Source of the DNA: Acanthamoeba sp. SK_2022b | Taxonomy: Eukaryota > Discosea > Longamoebia > Acanthamoebidae | Length of the DNA stretch: 64,000 nucleotides | Assembly (NCBI GenBank): GCA_027943245.1 | Contig: JANDJZ010000150.1 | Span: 34,218-98,217 of the forward strand | Direction of reading: 5' to 3' | Shown: piece by piece, positions 43,445-55,282 of the stretch | Numbering within the stretch: position 1 is the first letter of the stretch | Layout: every line of letters starts with the position of its first letter | The notes under the pieces: generated by a model | The model's input: only the letters and a program-made list of their open reading frames with translations | The model's database searches: none | What the model was told of the DNA's origin: nothing | Position numbers and translations under genes: made by a program

Positions 43445-45589
43445 TCAAGCAGGCTTGAGCACGAGGTTGGATCGGTCCAAATAGATCTCATCCATCTCGC
43501 CCTCCTGGGACACCTCGGCCTCGTGGGATGTCTGGTGGGCGATGTACGTGTTGTTGAAGGTGCGCCGCAGGTCGTCGGTGACCAGCGGCGGCCGGTGCTG
43601 CACGAACTCGGTGTAGACAAATTTGTGGGCGTAGCGCTGGTAGAATCGCCAGATCGCGGGATCGCGCAGCACGCGCACAATCTGCGCGTCGTGGTTGATC
43701 CCTATCTCCTTGCCCGGGTCGACCCTCGTGTCCCTCGCGCTGCCGCCCAACTCTCGGTCAGCCACGCGGCCACTGCCGAATACTCAGACGGGGAGAGGGG
43801 GGGGGGGAGTGGCCAACGCACAAGCGGAGGAAACTGTCAAAGACGGGGTCGCCAAGCCGGAACATTGAGTTGCCGTTGAAATGGTCGCCGCAGCCCCAGT
43901 AGATGCCCATGCAGTACTCCTTGGGCGTCCTTGGGCCGCGGTAGATGGAGCCCTTGATCCAGAAGTCCTCGATGGCGTACTCGGCGTGCTCGTAGATGTT
44001 GTCGAGCCAGTAGGGCCGGATGGGCTGCACATCCGACTCCATCAGGAAGAAGTAGTCGTAGTTCTTCCTTAACTGGTCCATCTACATCACTCAACCAACC
44101 AACCAACCCACCCACCCAAGAGTAAGAGTGTCAGTTGTGTTCTTGTGCAAAGACGGTGCTCCTCTAAGGCACGTGCCTCGAATATCTTGAAGAAGAGATC
44201 GGCTATGATTCCGTTGTTGCGGGTCGCGGAGGGAAAAGGGTCCTGTTCGTCGGTCAAGTTGGCGCTGATGAAGGTGACCGATCCGTAGCACCCGTACATG
44301 CTCAGCCGCTTCATGTTATGCTCGTACTGGGTTTGTGTTTGCGCGTGTGTGTGAGAGCGAGATGGGTCAACACTTGCTTCCACTTGCCGCGTTCAGTACT
44401 CAACGCACGTTGGCCATCCGCTCGCGATCGCTTTCGACAGTGCCGCCCCAGAGCTTATTGGTGTAAACGAACAGGTCCCTGTACTGGGTGTAGGGCAAGT
44501 TCTTGTCGCATGCCGGTGTGTTGACAGGGGTGTGCGATCTGGCACGCAACGAAACAGTTCCCCCTCCCAAGGTGAGCGGTGCGCCAGAGGAGAAAGGGCG
44601 TATTCGGTTAAGGAGGCGGGCGTGCTGTCACCTGGCGTAGAACTCGCTGAGGCGGTTCTCCTGGTGGATGGCGTGTGGAATGATGATCGCTAGCCTGCGT
44701 GGCCCGCGTTTCTGCATGGTTGACGCTGGCTGCACGAGGAGGAGGGACACACAAACAAGGTACTGAGCGCAGAGTCGACCATCACCAGTTGCTGCTGTAC
44801 CCAAGTGAAGCCCTCTGGGTGAGTCGACGACGGCGAACGACGGCTGCCGGTACCATCGGCGCCGGGTGCTGGTGACTCGCAAGAGGTCCGTGCTGCTGCA
44901 ATCTTGCGTTGGAGGTCCTTAAGCTGCACACGTAGGCCATCCGACAGGCTCTGCTGCTCCTCAGCGGTTCGCTTGAAGCCCTCCCTCTCGCTCTCGACCT
45001 TCCTGAGCTGCACATGTAGGCCATCCGACAAGCTCTGCTGCTCCTCAGCGGTTCGTTTGAAACCCTCCCTCTCGCTCTCGACCTTCCTGAGCTGCACATG
45101 TAGGCTATCTGACAAGCTCTGCAGCTCCTCAGCGGTTCGCTTAAAGCCCTCCCTCTCGCTCTCGACCTTCCTGAGCTGCTCCTTGATGGCACCCAGCTCT
45201 TGCGCGAGATCGTCGCGCTCCTGTTCGGCCTTGCCTTTCTGGTAGGTGAGTTGCTCCTGGCGCTGGTTCTGCTCGTAGGCTCGCCTGCCCATCCTATCGA
45301 GCTCCATGATGAACTGCAGTGCCTCTTGTTCGCGTAGGTGCACAGTCTGCAGAGTGGCGTAGTGAAGCTGGAGGGCAATCACTGCAGATCCGGCGAACAG
45401 CGCCATCAGCACCAGCATCACCGCTCGGGTCGTTGTGCACCAACTGCCTCCCCCCCACCCCAAGCGTCCCCTCGTCCCGCCACTGGGCACTCCCCCGGGC
45501 GTGCCACCAGCTTCGGGGTCTCGAGACCACTGTCTGTCGTTGCCGCCACCTCCAGCTGCGGCTCCAGACCGACGAACAACCGCATCCAT
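43445..45589 (-). CDS. Type II membrane protein: coiled coil plus glycosyltransferase-like domain
   Basis: ATG 45587-45589 (MDAVVRRSGAAAGGGGNDRQ), stop TAG/TGA region at 43445. A Gly/Arg-rich cytosolic tail is followed by a TM helix AVMLVLMALFAGSAVIALQL, a long coiled coil (QALQFIMELDRMGRRAYEQN...) and three 28-residue repeats beginning LRKVESEREGFKRTAEE. Downstream exons give the catalytic-looking part: RRLAIIIPHAIHQENRLSEF, MYGCYGSVTFISANLTDEQD, ATRNNGIIADLFFKIFE, MDQLRKNYDYFFLMESDVQP, DNIYEHAEYAIEDFWIKGSI and IYWGCGDHFNGNSMFRLGD. The YFFLMESDVQPIRP stretch resembles the acidic DxD-type nucleotide-sugar motif. Tail-TM-stem-enzyme architecture is that of Golgi glycosyltransferases; the coiled coil would be the stem. 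Donor and acceptor are unknown. Confidence 0.75.
44924..45175 (-). repeat. Three tandem 84-bp coding repeats (28 aa each)
   Basis: Copies at 44924-45007, 45008-45091 and 45092-45175 are nearly identical in DNA and encode LRKVESEREGFKRTAEEQQS plus SLSDGLHVQ-like ends. Twenty-eight residues equal exactly four heptads, so copy number can change without breaking coiled-coil register. Confidence 0.95.
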
Positions 45590-45693
45590 AAACCTTTAAT
45601 CAAGAACCTTTTGTTGTGTCCGCCCAGCTGTCCTCTTTCTATTTTCCCATTTCCTTTTCTTGTTTGCTGACGTCAGCACGCCACGGAAAGGGC

Positions 45694-46977
45694 TTACGCC
45701 TCCTTGTTGCTGGCGAAGACAGAGGGGAAGGTGGTGTGGAGGCCCATGCGTATCCGATCGTAGGCGCTACCAACCGAATCCAGCGCGGGTCTGGCCATCG
45801 CCACCAGCCGGATGGAGCGAGGGGTCAGAACGATGCAAAGTGAAGAAAGGAAAAGAGAAGAAGGGCGGAAGCCAAACCTGACATCGAGGAAGAAGGCGGA
45901 GGGAGCCTGGTGAGGGTCGCCCTTGGGTACTTCGCCCTGGTAGAAATCGATCACATAGCGGACCTTTTGACCGCGTAGAGACCGACATGTGGTGGGGGAG
46001 GTGGGTCGGTTAGCCGTTTAGCAAGCAGATCCGGACAAGGCGACGCACCTCTGTCCCGCACCGGTCTACGATCCAGTCATGCCTGTCAAAGGGCAGCTTG
46101 TACCTGGCGAGTGGGAGCGTCCGCAGACCGAGTGTGAGAAGGGACAAGCACCAAAGAAATTTCTCTCTCTCTCTCTCTCTCTCTCAACGGCAGACGGCCT
46201 GCAGGCGTGAGCGAGTAGTTACTGAAGGCTGCTGAGCGTACCCGAGCCAGCTCATCATTCGAGCCTTGGGCGACAGATCAGTGGGTCGCCCACGGAAGCG
46301 CGCAAGCCGAGGTCGCTGACACTCGCTGAACGCGAGCGGGAGAACAGCAGGAGGTGAGCCACGACGTCTGATGTCAGCATCATCATAGATGTGTGCATGA
46401 GGTACCTCTCGTGCAAGCGTTCCCATTCGAGGACCTGGCTCCAGGAGCGTTCGTTGACCGCATTGTGGATGCTCACTACGGCGGTCATGTCCTCCTCGCG
46501 CGGGTCCCAGCCCTTGCGTCGCATGGCGTTGTAGAACATCTGAGGCGAAGGGTAGAGCCAGGCTTCCTCCTCGCCCGGCTGGTTCGTGCTAGCGGGGGTC
46601 GTGGTGGCCTTGGGGATTGAAGAACGGTATCGATCAGTCGGCAGGGCAAAGCGTTGGCCGGGTGCAGGTTGCTGGTTGGGCTGCACGGGCATCTGGTTCG
46701 TGGGATCAATCGGCTGATCTCTCCTAATTCCGGACATTGGGCAGCCATCCGTTGAACTTCTGCTCATTGATGAGAATTGCGAAGTCGAGGAAGTTGAAGC
46801 CGTTTCTTGGGGATTTTTTTCAGCAGCAGGGCATGCAGCAGGGACCTCCTGTGGGTTGGGCGGTGCGACATTTGAGCCCGGCAGCATCGGATGCGGTTTT
46901 GCTTCATCGCCTGGCCACATGTGCTTAACGGGGCATGCCGAGGGTACCGGGCTTCCACCATCTTGTTGCGATGCCAT
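45694..46977 (-). CDS. HCCS: Cytochrome c-type heme lyase (holocytochrome c synthase)
   Basis: ATG 46975-46977 ([20 protein letters not shown]); the frame upstream opens only with TTG. Stop TAA 45694-45696. The N-terminus has CP motifs typical of the family (ACPVKHM, ACPAAEK, GCPMSG). Then [111 protein letters not shown] (with the heme-coordinating His of RHDW), DFYQGEV and [15 protein letters not shown]. The set is complete and the order canonical. In the mitochondrial intermembrane space it joins heme to the CxxCH of cytochrome c. A CT microsatellite lies in one intron (46161-46186). Confidence 0.95.
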
Positions 46978-47432
46978 CTTGTTGTACAAAAAGGCCTCTT
47001 TTCTTTCGTGTTTTCTTTGTTCTCTTGCATGAATGCATTATAAATGAATGAGCCAACTGTCTCGCAAGAAAGTGAGGCCTTTCGAAACGTCTCTTCTACT
47101 GAGGACTGCCCGTTGACATTGAGGTAGACCCGCCCTCAACTTACTGCCCTTGCCGTTTTCGTAATTGCGGTGCCCAACACCAAAATCTGGTGTGCAAAAA
47201 ATGGTTGTGGTGTCCTTTGGGCATTTTGTGCTGGAATTCGGAGCAGCCGCCCGCCCTGTAAGGAAAGACACAGGCGTGGTCCACGGTGCCTGGTGGGGAC
47301 TAGCCCTTTGTTGTTTACCTCAGTCGACGAGTGAGCAAGCGACTCAATACGCGCATAAGCATTTTGGACGAGGCCCCAACAGCCACGCCTCACGAGGTCA
47401 ACCGTTATTGATTGTTGTGTGTAATAGGCAGC
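46978..47432. promoter_or_regulatory. Divergent promoter region, heme lyase / gelsolin
   Basis: 455 bp between head-to-head start codons. Open frames cross it but none has recognisable content. Both promoters must lie here; no specific element is clear. Confidence 0.45.
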
Positions 47433-50400
47433 ATGTCTTCCTCCACGAAGGAGAAGTCATCGACATCAAAGGCCACCCGCGATGAGTCCAGCAAGTCGAC
47501 CAAGTCGGAGAAGAAGACAAAGACGAAGAAGGATGGCTCCAGTGGCGATAGTCGCGAGAAGAACGGCGGGGCCACCACTGAAGAGAAGAAGAAGAGGCGC
47601 CTCTCCTCGAAACGCACATCGGACAAGGAGACCAAAGAGCGATCGTCGACTTCATCTTCCAAGTCAAAGGAGAGCACGTCGAGCGAGGACAAGAAGAAGA
47701 ATCGTCGCAGCGTAGAGAAGCCCAGCAGCAGCGTGAGCAGCGCGGACAAAGGCGAGACCAAGGAGAAGGAAAAGGCCGACAAGAAGTCGGGCGGGCTAAT
47801 ACGGCGCAAGAGCCAGCTCTCCTCTTCCAAGGGGAAGGATGGCGAGAAGAAGGAGAAGAAGGAGGCCAAGGACCGTGAGAAGAGCGAGAAAAAGTCGCGA
47901 GAGAAGGAGGATAAGAAGACCAAGAAGGACACCTCCAGCACTGGCGGCGGCACCCTCCGCAAGTCGACATCCACAGCCAACGCGGGCGGCGCGCCGTCGA
48001 CCGGGAGCGCGCCCACCGCATCGCCCATCAGGATCGGAGAGAAACGTGAGCCCAAGCGCGGGTCGGGGATCAGCAAGGCCACGCCCAAGAGCCTCGGGAA
48101 GGCCACGGCGGCGTCGTCCAAGATGGGTGGTGATTTCCTACAGCGGCTGGAGGGCATCGAGCGCACCAAGACTGCCGTCGATTTCACCAAATCGCACGCC
48201 ACCTCGCAGGTCAAGAAGGGCGCCAAGGCGGTCGAAGAGGCCGAGTGGGACGAAGAGACCCAAGACAAGGTACTCGACTGCTGGCCGTGACGTTGTCCCA
48301 GCACGCGTCTCACGGTTGGCTCCCCTCATGAAGGTTCCTACGGCTATTCGACTGGCCACTATCGAGTTGGGCCGAGATGAGCTCGCTGCCTTTTCCAACG
48401 CTGGAGAGAAGATGTACTCGCTCTCCTCGACCCCCCCCCCGCGCGTGTATATGCGCGGATAGATTGTGGAGGAGCGTGGGTCGAGCTCTGACCCACAACG
48501 TGTTGTGTGGGTCTGCAGTGGTCTGGAGATATGGAGGATCGAGAAGATGCTTCCTGTGCGAGTACCTAAGAAGAAATACGGCAAGTTCTACGCTGGCGAC
48601 AGCTACCTCTGCCTCAACACCTCCTACAAGGTTCCCACTGCTGCCCTCCGTGCAACGTCATCGCTTAAGCAACCTATCGACTAACAATCAACCCAATCCG
48701 CTCTGTTGCACCACTGCAGGACGGTCGTTCGCGAACTCTGCAATGGGATCTGCACTACTGGATTGGTAGAAAGGCGCCCAAGGTACACTTACGCGGCTTC
48801 CTTCTTGCACTTTTTCCTCAGCCCCGATCAGGACTACCAGCTAATGCGCATCTCCACCGCACTGACATCGAAACTGCGCAGGATTCGGCTTCGTCGGCAG
48901 CCATCCGCTCCATCCAGCTCAACGAAAAGATTGGCGGACAGGCCGTGCACTATCGCGAGGTATCCTTGCTCTCAGCTGACGAGCTCCACAACCAATACAA
49001 GGCGTGCCCCATGATGCTCATGCGGGCCCTTGTTCCACCTTCCACTAGGTCCAAGGCCACGAGTCGGAGAAGTTCCAGCAGCTGTTCAACTACAAGATCA
49101 AGTACCTTCGCGGCGGCACCGAGTCTGCTCTCAACCACGTCACCGAGGAAGCCTACGAGACTCGCCTCCTGCACCTACTCGGCAAGAAGGGCGTCGTCAG
49201 ACAGGTACAAAGAGAGAGAGACCTATCACACTGACCTTCATCGCGCTGACTAGTTGCTGGTCGTGGTTAAGGTGGACGCGACGTGCGGTTCGCTGAACGA
49301 AGGCGACGTCTTTGTACTGGACGCGGGCAAGAACATCTTCGTGTGGGTGGGCAAGGAGGCTGGCCTGGTGAAGCAGAGCAAGGGTCTCGAGATCGCCAAC
49401 ATGATCAACTCCGAGAACAAAGGTTTTTTTCACGGCCCACGGTGCCGCCACGCGTGGCACAGCGCATTGTTGACACCATGTGTCCGCTGGCGTGTGACAG
49501 GCATGGGTTCGGTGTCGTTGCTGCTGGGCGCGGAGCGAGAGAACAACCCGCTTTTCTGGGAGATCATGGGCGGCAAGGGCGAGATCGCTCCAGCCGAGGA
49601 GGCCATGACCGACAAGGAGGTCGCCGAGGAGATGGCCGAATCCGTCTTCCTATACAAGTGCGCCTCCCCACCATTTACCGTTTCTCTCCGATTATGCGTG
49701 CCACGCTTCTAACATGAATGTCGTTCGCCATCGGTGATCAGGGTGATGGAGGTGGATGGCGACATGCAGGCCATTCCCATAACCGAGACTCCGTTCGTGC
49801 GGGAGATGCTCGAGTCGACCTTCACCTACATCCTCGACTGCGAAACGGAGATATTTATTTGGGTCGGTAAGAAGTCCGACTGGGAGAGCAAGGCCAGCGG
49901 TATCATGCTCGCCGATGTACGCCTCCTTCTCTATCATTTAACTGGCATCACCCCGTGGTCCCTCATTTTATATTTTTTTTACTTGTTATTTGCGTATTAC
50001 TGAATTATTAACTCATTTATTAATATCATGACGTGCAGGACTTCCTTACCATGTTCGAACGGCCTTCGTGGACTCCCATGACGCGTATGCTCGAGGGCAC
50101 CGAGACGGTCCTGTTCAAGAGCAAGTTCGCTAACTGGGTCGATATCCACCCCACTCGGGACTTCCGGTACATCAGGCTTTTCTCCAGCGTTTGTGCGTGA
50201 GTGGATGGCGATGATAACGACGGGGGGAATGACGATGATCGGTGGCAGAGAGATCGAGTTCCGCAAGCAGCAGGCCAACATTGCGGCCACGCCAGCGGTT
50301 CAGCCAAAGATCGACGTGGACCTCATGCACGCACGCCTCGAGAAGGACGAATTCAGTCCCGAGAAGGAGTTCTCCGGCAGCGACGAAGACTCTGGCCTCG

Positions 50401-52332
50401 TCGAGGTACCGCACGCACGCCCTCATGTGAACGCACACTAGGAACCATGCGGTGAGCGGCTAACGCACACACGCCTACGCGGCCAGATTTGGGTGATCGA
50501 CGACAAATCGCACGCGGCGGCCGTGGGCGAGGACAACTTTGGCGAGTTCTACAACGGGCGGAGCTACATCGTGCTGTACTCGTGCACCGTCAAGGATAGC
50601 ATCAGGTCGGTGGCCTACTTCCTCGGCGGCAGCAGGGCCGCGCCGAGCGACTACATCGCCTACCAGACGGGCCTCTACGAGCAGCTCGAGGAGAAGATGG
50701 AGTCCGAGGGCGGCAAGCCTCCTCTCCAGATACGCCACCAGCTCTTTGCCGAGTCCGGCTTCTTCCGATCCCTTTTCGAAGGTATTTTATTTTATTTTAT
50801 TCATTTTAATCTATTTTTTACATGCCATTTATTTGGTAATTACAAACAATGAATTACAAACAATTGTGTCTCAATGGGCATGCAGGGCTGATGATTGTAC
50901 ATTGCGGAGCGGACCCGGACGCGGAACGGCCAGAGAAGGCCCTCTATGGCATTTGGGGCACGTCGCCGCAGGACGTGCGAGCGGTGCAGGTCGAGCACAT
51001 CGGGGCGGCCCAGCTGTCCTCGGCCGGCGTGTTCGTGCTGTTCACCGCTACCCGCGCCTACAAGTGGCTCGGTGCAGGCGCCACCGACGAGAGCAAGGCC
51101 CTGGGCGAGCACCTTGTCCAGCACTTGGGCGGGGACAAGTGCGTCGATGGCCGCCGATATCTGCTCCGTTTCGTACATCGGGCACCTGACGCCTGTGTGT
51201 CGTGTGGTCGTGTGCGATGCAGGGAGTGCGTGGTCCTGGATGAGGGCAGCGAGACGGATGAGTTCTGGCTCGAGCTGGGCGGCAAGGCCGAGTATTCCAA
51301 CTTTGCCGGTAGGCCCTACGGCTGGCCCCGCATGTTCCAGGTCTCCGAGGCCACGGGCGTCGTGGCCGTGCACGAGGTGCCGTCCTACACGCAGTCGGAC
51401 CTCGACGAGCTCGACGTGTTCCTTCTCGATGCCTACAACGAGGTATGGGCCCGGCCAGGCTCGCCGCCACTGTGGCTCCCTCCCCCAAAAACCCATCACT
51501 CAAAAGTGGGCTGGTGGCGTAGGTGTTCATCTGGACGGGCCGCGATTCGTCGGAGAAGGAGAGGAGGATGGCTCGCGAGATCGCCCAGGAGTACGTCGAG
51601 AGGGCCAAGAGCATCGACGGGCGGGAGGCGGTCCCGCTGACGGCCGTCCTGTCGGGCGAGGAGCCTACTGTGTTCAAGGCCTGCTTCCACGAGTGGAGGC
51701 TCCACGAGAGGAGCCGCGACTTGGTGGACGGCATCGAGAAGCGCATCCAGAACAAGATCCAGGGCATCGAGGAGGAGGCGGCCAAGCCCACCGAGCTCAT
51801 GTCCGACTTCTTCTCCAAGCTCAACAAAAAGTACAACATCGACCCCACCCAGGAGGTGCTCGCTCCCGAGACCACCGCCGTCTCGACGGGCCCCGTGCCG
51901 GAAGTCGCTGCCGCCAGCTCGACCCCCGACGCCGTTCACCTCGCCGATGCCCCCCACGCCGACGCCGACGCTTCCCATGCCGACGCCGATGCCCCCCAGG
52001 CCGATGTTGATGATCCCCAGGCCGATGTCGATGATCCCCATGCCGACGCCGATGCTCCCCATGCCGACGCCGATGCTCCCCATCCCGACGCCGATGCTGA
52101 TGCCGAGCCTGACGATGCCCCCCAGCCCGCCAAGGCCGATGAAGACGCTGGCGATGCAGACAACACTAGCGCCACCAGCAACAACAATAACAACAACGAC
52201 AACACCAACGAAAACAGTGACGGCGGCGCACAGGAGGAGGACGCTGAGGCGGCCAAGTCGGACCAGGATGAGGGCGACGTGGTTGACGAAGGAGCAGAGG
52301 CTGCTGAAGTCGGGGAGACTGCCGATGCCTGA
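47433..52332 (+). CDS. Gelsolin/villin-family protein with Lys/Ser-rich head and Asp/Ala-rich tail
   Basis: ATG 47433 ([20 protein letters not shown]), stop TGA 52330-52332. The first 240 residues are extremely Lys/Ser/Glu-rich. Six gelsolin-like repeats follow: G1 ([58 protein letters not shown]), G2 ([30 protein letters not shown]), G3 ([20 protein letters not shown]), G4 ([37 protein letters not shown]), G5 ([33 protein letters not shown]) and G6 ([20 protein letters not shown]). A helical segment ([20 protein letters not shown]) precedes an Asp/Ala repeat tail. No villin headpiece is present. It is predicted to cap or sever actin under calcium. The charged head could bind membranes or filaments, which is inference. 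Confidence 0.9.
51940..52110 (+). repeat. Short imperfect tandem repeats encoding (H/Q)ADADAP
   Basis: Near-identical 12-24 bp units of the type ccccatgccgacgccgatg repeat about ten times in the last exon of the gelsolin gene and encode [22 protein letters not shown] sequence. Units drift between His and Gln and between Ala and Val. Confidence 0.9.
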
Positions 52333-52660
52333 ACGACGCTTTTCCCGGGAGAGCAGCAGTGCTCACATTGTACAACTGACGACAACTGAAGGCCAGCCAA
52401 TTTCAGCAAACAAGCACGAGTGGAGGCAAGCCAACAGAACAAGAACGAGGAGGAAACAGGAGAAGGAGCGCTCACCATGAAGCAAACGTGCCGCACCAAC
52501 ACATGTACACGAAATGACAACAGCAGCAGCAACAACAAAGAGGTGTCGCCTTCGGTCGCACGCAGGAGAAGAAAGTTGTGTAAAGAGAGAAGAGCGTATG
52601 GACAAGCGGCAAAATTGGAGGAGAGCGAGAGGACTCCCACGGGCAGAGGACGAACTGCTA
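52333..52660. other. Convergent intergenic region, gelsolin / sterol reductase
   Basis: 328 bp between two convergent stop codons. It should contain both 3' UTRs and polyadenylation sites. No gene is supported. Confidence 0.5.
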
Positions 52661-54468
52661 TCAGTAGACGCCGGGGATGATGATGTAGGGCACCTCCTTG
52701 CAGTACTGGTCCCAGGCCTTGCCGTACTTGGAGCGGCACCGCCTGTCGTCGCGGTTGGCTCTGTCCAGCAGAAGCCACGTCATCATCACCTGCATCACCC
52801 AGTCAGAAACCATTGCCTGGCGTTGTGTTTAGCTCCGACAGCGAGTGTGTTGTGCGCACCTGGTAGGTCCAGGGGATGACGTAGGAGAAGCCGCCGCACA
52901 TGCAGAAGGAGGCGGTGATGAAGAGGTCGCACAGGTAGTTGAAGTGGCGCGACAGGGACCAGAATCCCGAGGCCAGGAGGAGGTTATGGCGCTCCTGTCC
53001 GTCGGCGGTCTTGTAGACGGCCTCGATCGCTCGCGCGGGCTTGCCCCAGATAAGGGCCTTGCCCTTGCTGGCGCGGAAGGCCGACTTCTCGTCGTTGGTT
53101 AGACGGAAGAGGGTGTAGCCCAGCACGTTCATGCCCAGGATGAGGGCCACCTCGACGGCCGAGAGGTGGTTGGGGTGGTGCACCAGGAACCACGCCTGCG
53201 ACGTGTAGATGGTGAGCATCCAACACGTCGAGCCGTAGGCCATGAAGAACCCGTAGTGGTCGTGCATGATGTCCAGCGTCTGCGTGTACCAGGCCTCCTT
53301 CCACGCCCTGCCATCGACATTTGGTCGTGTGTGAGTCAACTGTGTGCGTGTATGCATGTATGCGATGACATACCAGTCGACGATGTAGATCATCTGGAGG
53401 ACGAGCAGGAGGGCCATGGAGTTGGAGAGCTGGCCGTAGAGCTCGTACTGCTTGGCGGCGTGCGAGAGGTTGACGATGGCCCAGCCGATCATGCCGATGC
53501 GGCCGATGGAGAACATCTTGATGTCAAAGTTGCCGATGCGCGGGTTCAGCTCCACGCCCATCCAGAAGTCGTAGAAGAACTTGCCGTGCACCGACGCGTC
53601 CCGGTTGGTCGGCGCGTAGACGCCCTGGAGTCGCGCCACCAGCCGCGGGTGTCAGTCCACACCGCACGCGGGCCCAACCGCAACGCGCAGGGCCAGTATT
53701 GAGCGCCGCGGTACCTTGAGGTAGGCGAGGAAGGCGAAGGCGAAACCGGCGATGGTGCCCACGGTGATGAGCGGGCCGTAGTTATCGTACACGAACGTGG
53801 CCGGGAAGAGGTTGAGACCGTACGACCCGACAAAGAACGCGGCTATCGTGACGAGCGTCGCCGCCAGAGCTGAGCAGCAGCGGCAGAGGCGTGACCCGAC
53901 ACACACACACACACCACATGTCAGACACAGCCGTGTTTTGAGCCGCGAAGAGGAGAAAGGGAGAGAAAGGAGTTGTACCGTTGATCTTGTAGGGGAGGAC
54001 GTTGCCTGCGGGCGTGGGCAGGCCCATGGTGCGCTGGCCGGGTAGCAGAAAATAGAGGAGGACCTGGAAGGCGATGAAGAGAGAGAGGCCGGTCCAGGCG
54101 GTCACGGTGGCGGGCGGGATGCCCTGCCAGAGGCCCTCGAGGGTCCATCGGCCCATGGCCAGGTCCTGGAGCGGTGCGACCACCGAGCAGTCGTAGTCGG
54201 TGCAGGCGCGGTAGAGGAGGAAGGGGATAGTGGGCACGAAGAAGGTGAGGAAGCCCGTGGTGAGGTGGCCTCCGAACTCGCCCTCGAAGCCGCCCCAGTC
54301 GCCCCAGGGCTTGGCAGTGGCCGATGAGCTGCCGGGCGCGCCCGCTTCGGCGTGCAGCGCGGCTTTGCTCGACATCTTGGCGTCGAGCAGCTTGTCCTTC
54401 ATCTTTTCCTCGGCACCCATGGCGCGATCCAAGTCACGGCCAGCGCGTTCCCATCTTACGGTTGCCAT
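52661..54468 (-). CDS. DHCR7: 7-dehydrocholesterol reductase (ERG4/ERG24 family)
   Basis: ATG 54466-54468 (MATVRWERAGRDLDRAMGAE); the upstream frame begins with TTG. Stop TGA 52661-52663. A polar N-terminus is followed by multiple TM helices (TTGFLTFFVPTIPFLLYRAC, TAWTGLSLFIAFQVLLYFLL, GPLITVGTIAGFAFAFLAYL). The family core follows: FYDFWMGVELNPRIGNFDIK, GMIGWAIVNLSHAAKQYELY, FWKEAWYTQTLDIMHDHYGF and WMLTIYTSQAWFLVHHPNHL. The C-terminal NADPH/sterol signature is LLASGFWSLSRHFNYLCDLF, then RDDRRCRSKYGKAWDQYCKE and VPYIIPGVY. DHDHYGF-type and GKPARAIEAVYKTADGQERH segments favour delta-7 over delta-14 reductase. The enzyme acts in the ER in the late steps of sterol synthesis. Exon boundaries near 53640-53715 and 53900-53980 are approximate. 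Confidence 0.93.
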
Positions 54469-55282
54469 CTTGCACCTCAATCAAAGCGCAGGACGAGAGA
54501 GATCTGGAGAGATTGGTACAAAAATGGAAGTAGAAAGAATGAAAGAGGAGTTGTTGTGGTGGAGCGTGGTGTTGGTTGTGGCGCCGTAGCTGAGTGGATT
54601 GGATATTTATGGTGGAGCGACAGACCCGGGCCTCCCGCTGCCGGCCACCTCGCGGCAGCACAGCTGCGAGACCACCCCTGCATGGGGTATTCCGCCGCAC
54701 GCTCCAACACCTTTTCGCCTGGCTTTCTGCCGCCACCTTCACTCCACGACAAACGCTCCTCCGCCTTTTCGTCGAGCAAAAATCTGAAATATCTTACTGG
54801 GCTGTGGCTACAACTTCCTCGAATAACATTCAAGGGCACGAAAGCCAACGAAAAGCTGACGCGGCGACCTCCAGCAACGACGACAGTCATGTCTTGCTGA
54901 TGCTCCGCGGTGATGATCAGGCGAATTGTGCGTTTGATGACACTCCGTGGTGCTGATCCACAACGATCAGCAGCCGTAGGTTTGCGCGTGGATTCGGCCA
55001 GTCCCTCCACCACCACACCGCCAACCGGCGCGGAACACCGGCCCTGGAAGGCACGCCAGCAATAGCTCCATGCAGCGTGGCCACGGACGTCATGAACAAA
55101 GCCAGAGTGACGTGGTGGAAGTTGGCCGCTTGTGCGGCCTCCGTAGCGATGGCAAGGCCGAGCTGATCCAACGCCATTAACGGTTGCTCAGGAAGTATGC
55201 CAGCCACGATCCGACGCCTGCTTGCGCCTGAAGGATGTCGTGCGCGAGCCGCCCGTCTGTATCGGGGGAGGGGGCGAGGTCG
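54469..55282. other. 814-bp region without a supported gene
   Basis: Lies between the start of DHCR7 (54468) and the stop of the next minus-strand gene (55283). It contains the DHCR7 promoter. Open frames of up to about 180 codons exist on both strands (for example minus 54477-55016) but overlap one another, start mostly at non-ATG codons and show no known domain. I see no RNA gene or clear repeat. Confidence 0.45.

Noticed and set aside
47405..48313. 302-codon minus-strand open frame rich in Ser/Phe/Leu/Arg
   Set aside because: It is the exact antisense of the Lys/Ser-rich head of the gelsolin gene. Repetitive AAG/TCC codons give long open antisense frames by chance, and no domain is visible.
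51936..52778. 280-codon minus-strand open frame full of [10 protein letters not shown] repeats
   Set aside because: Antisense shadow of the Asp/Ala repeat tail of gelsolin; composition is explained by the repeat.
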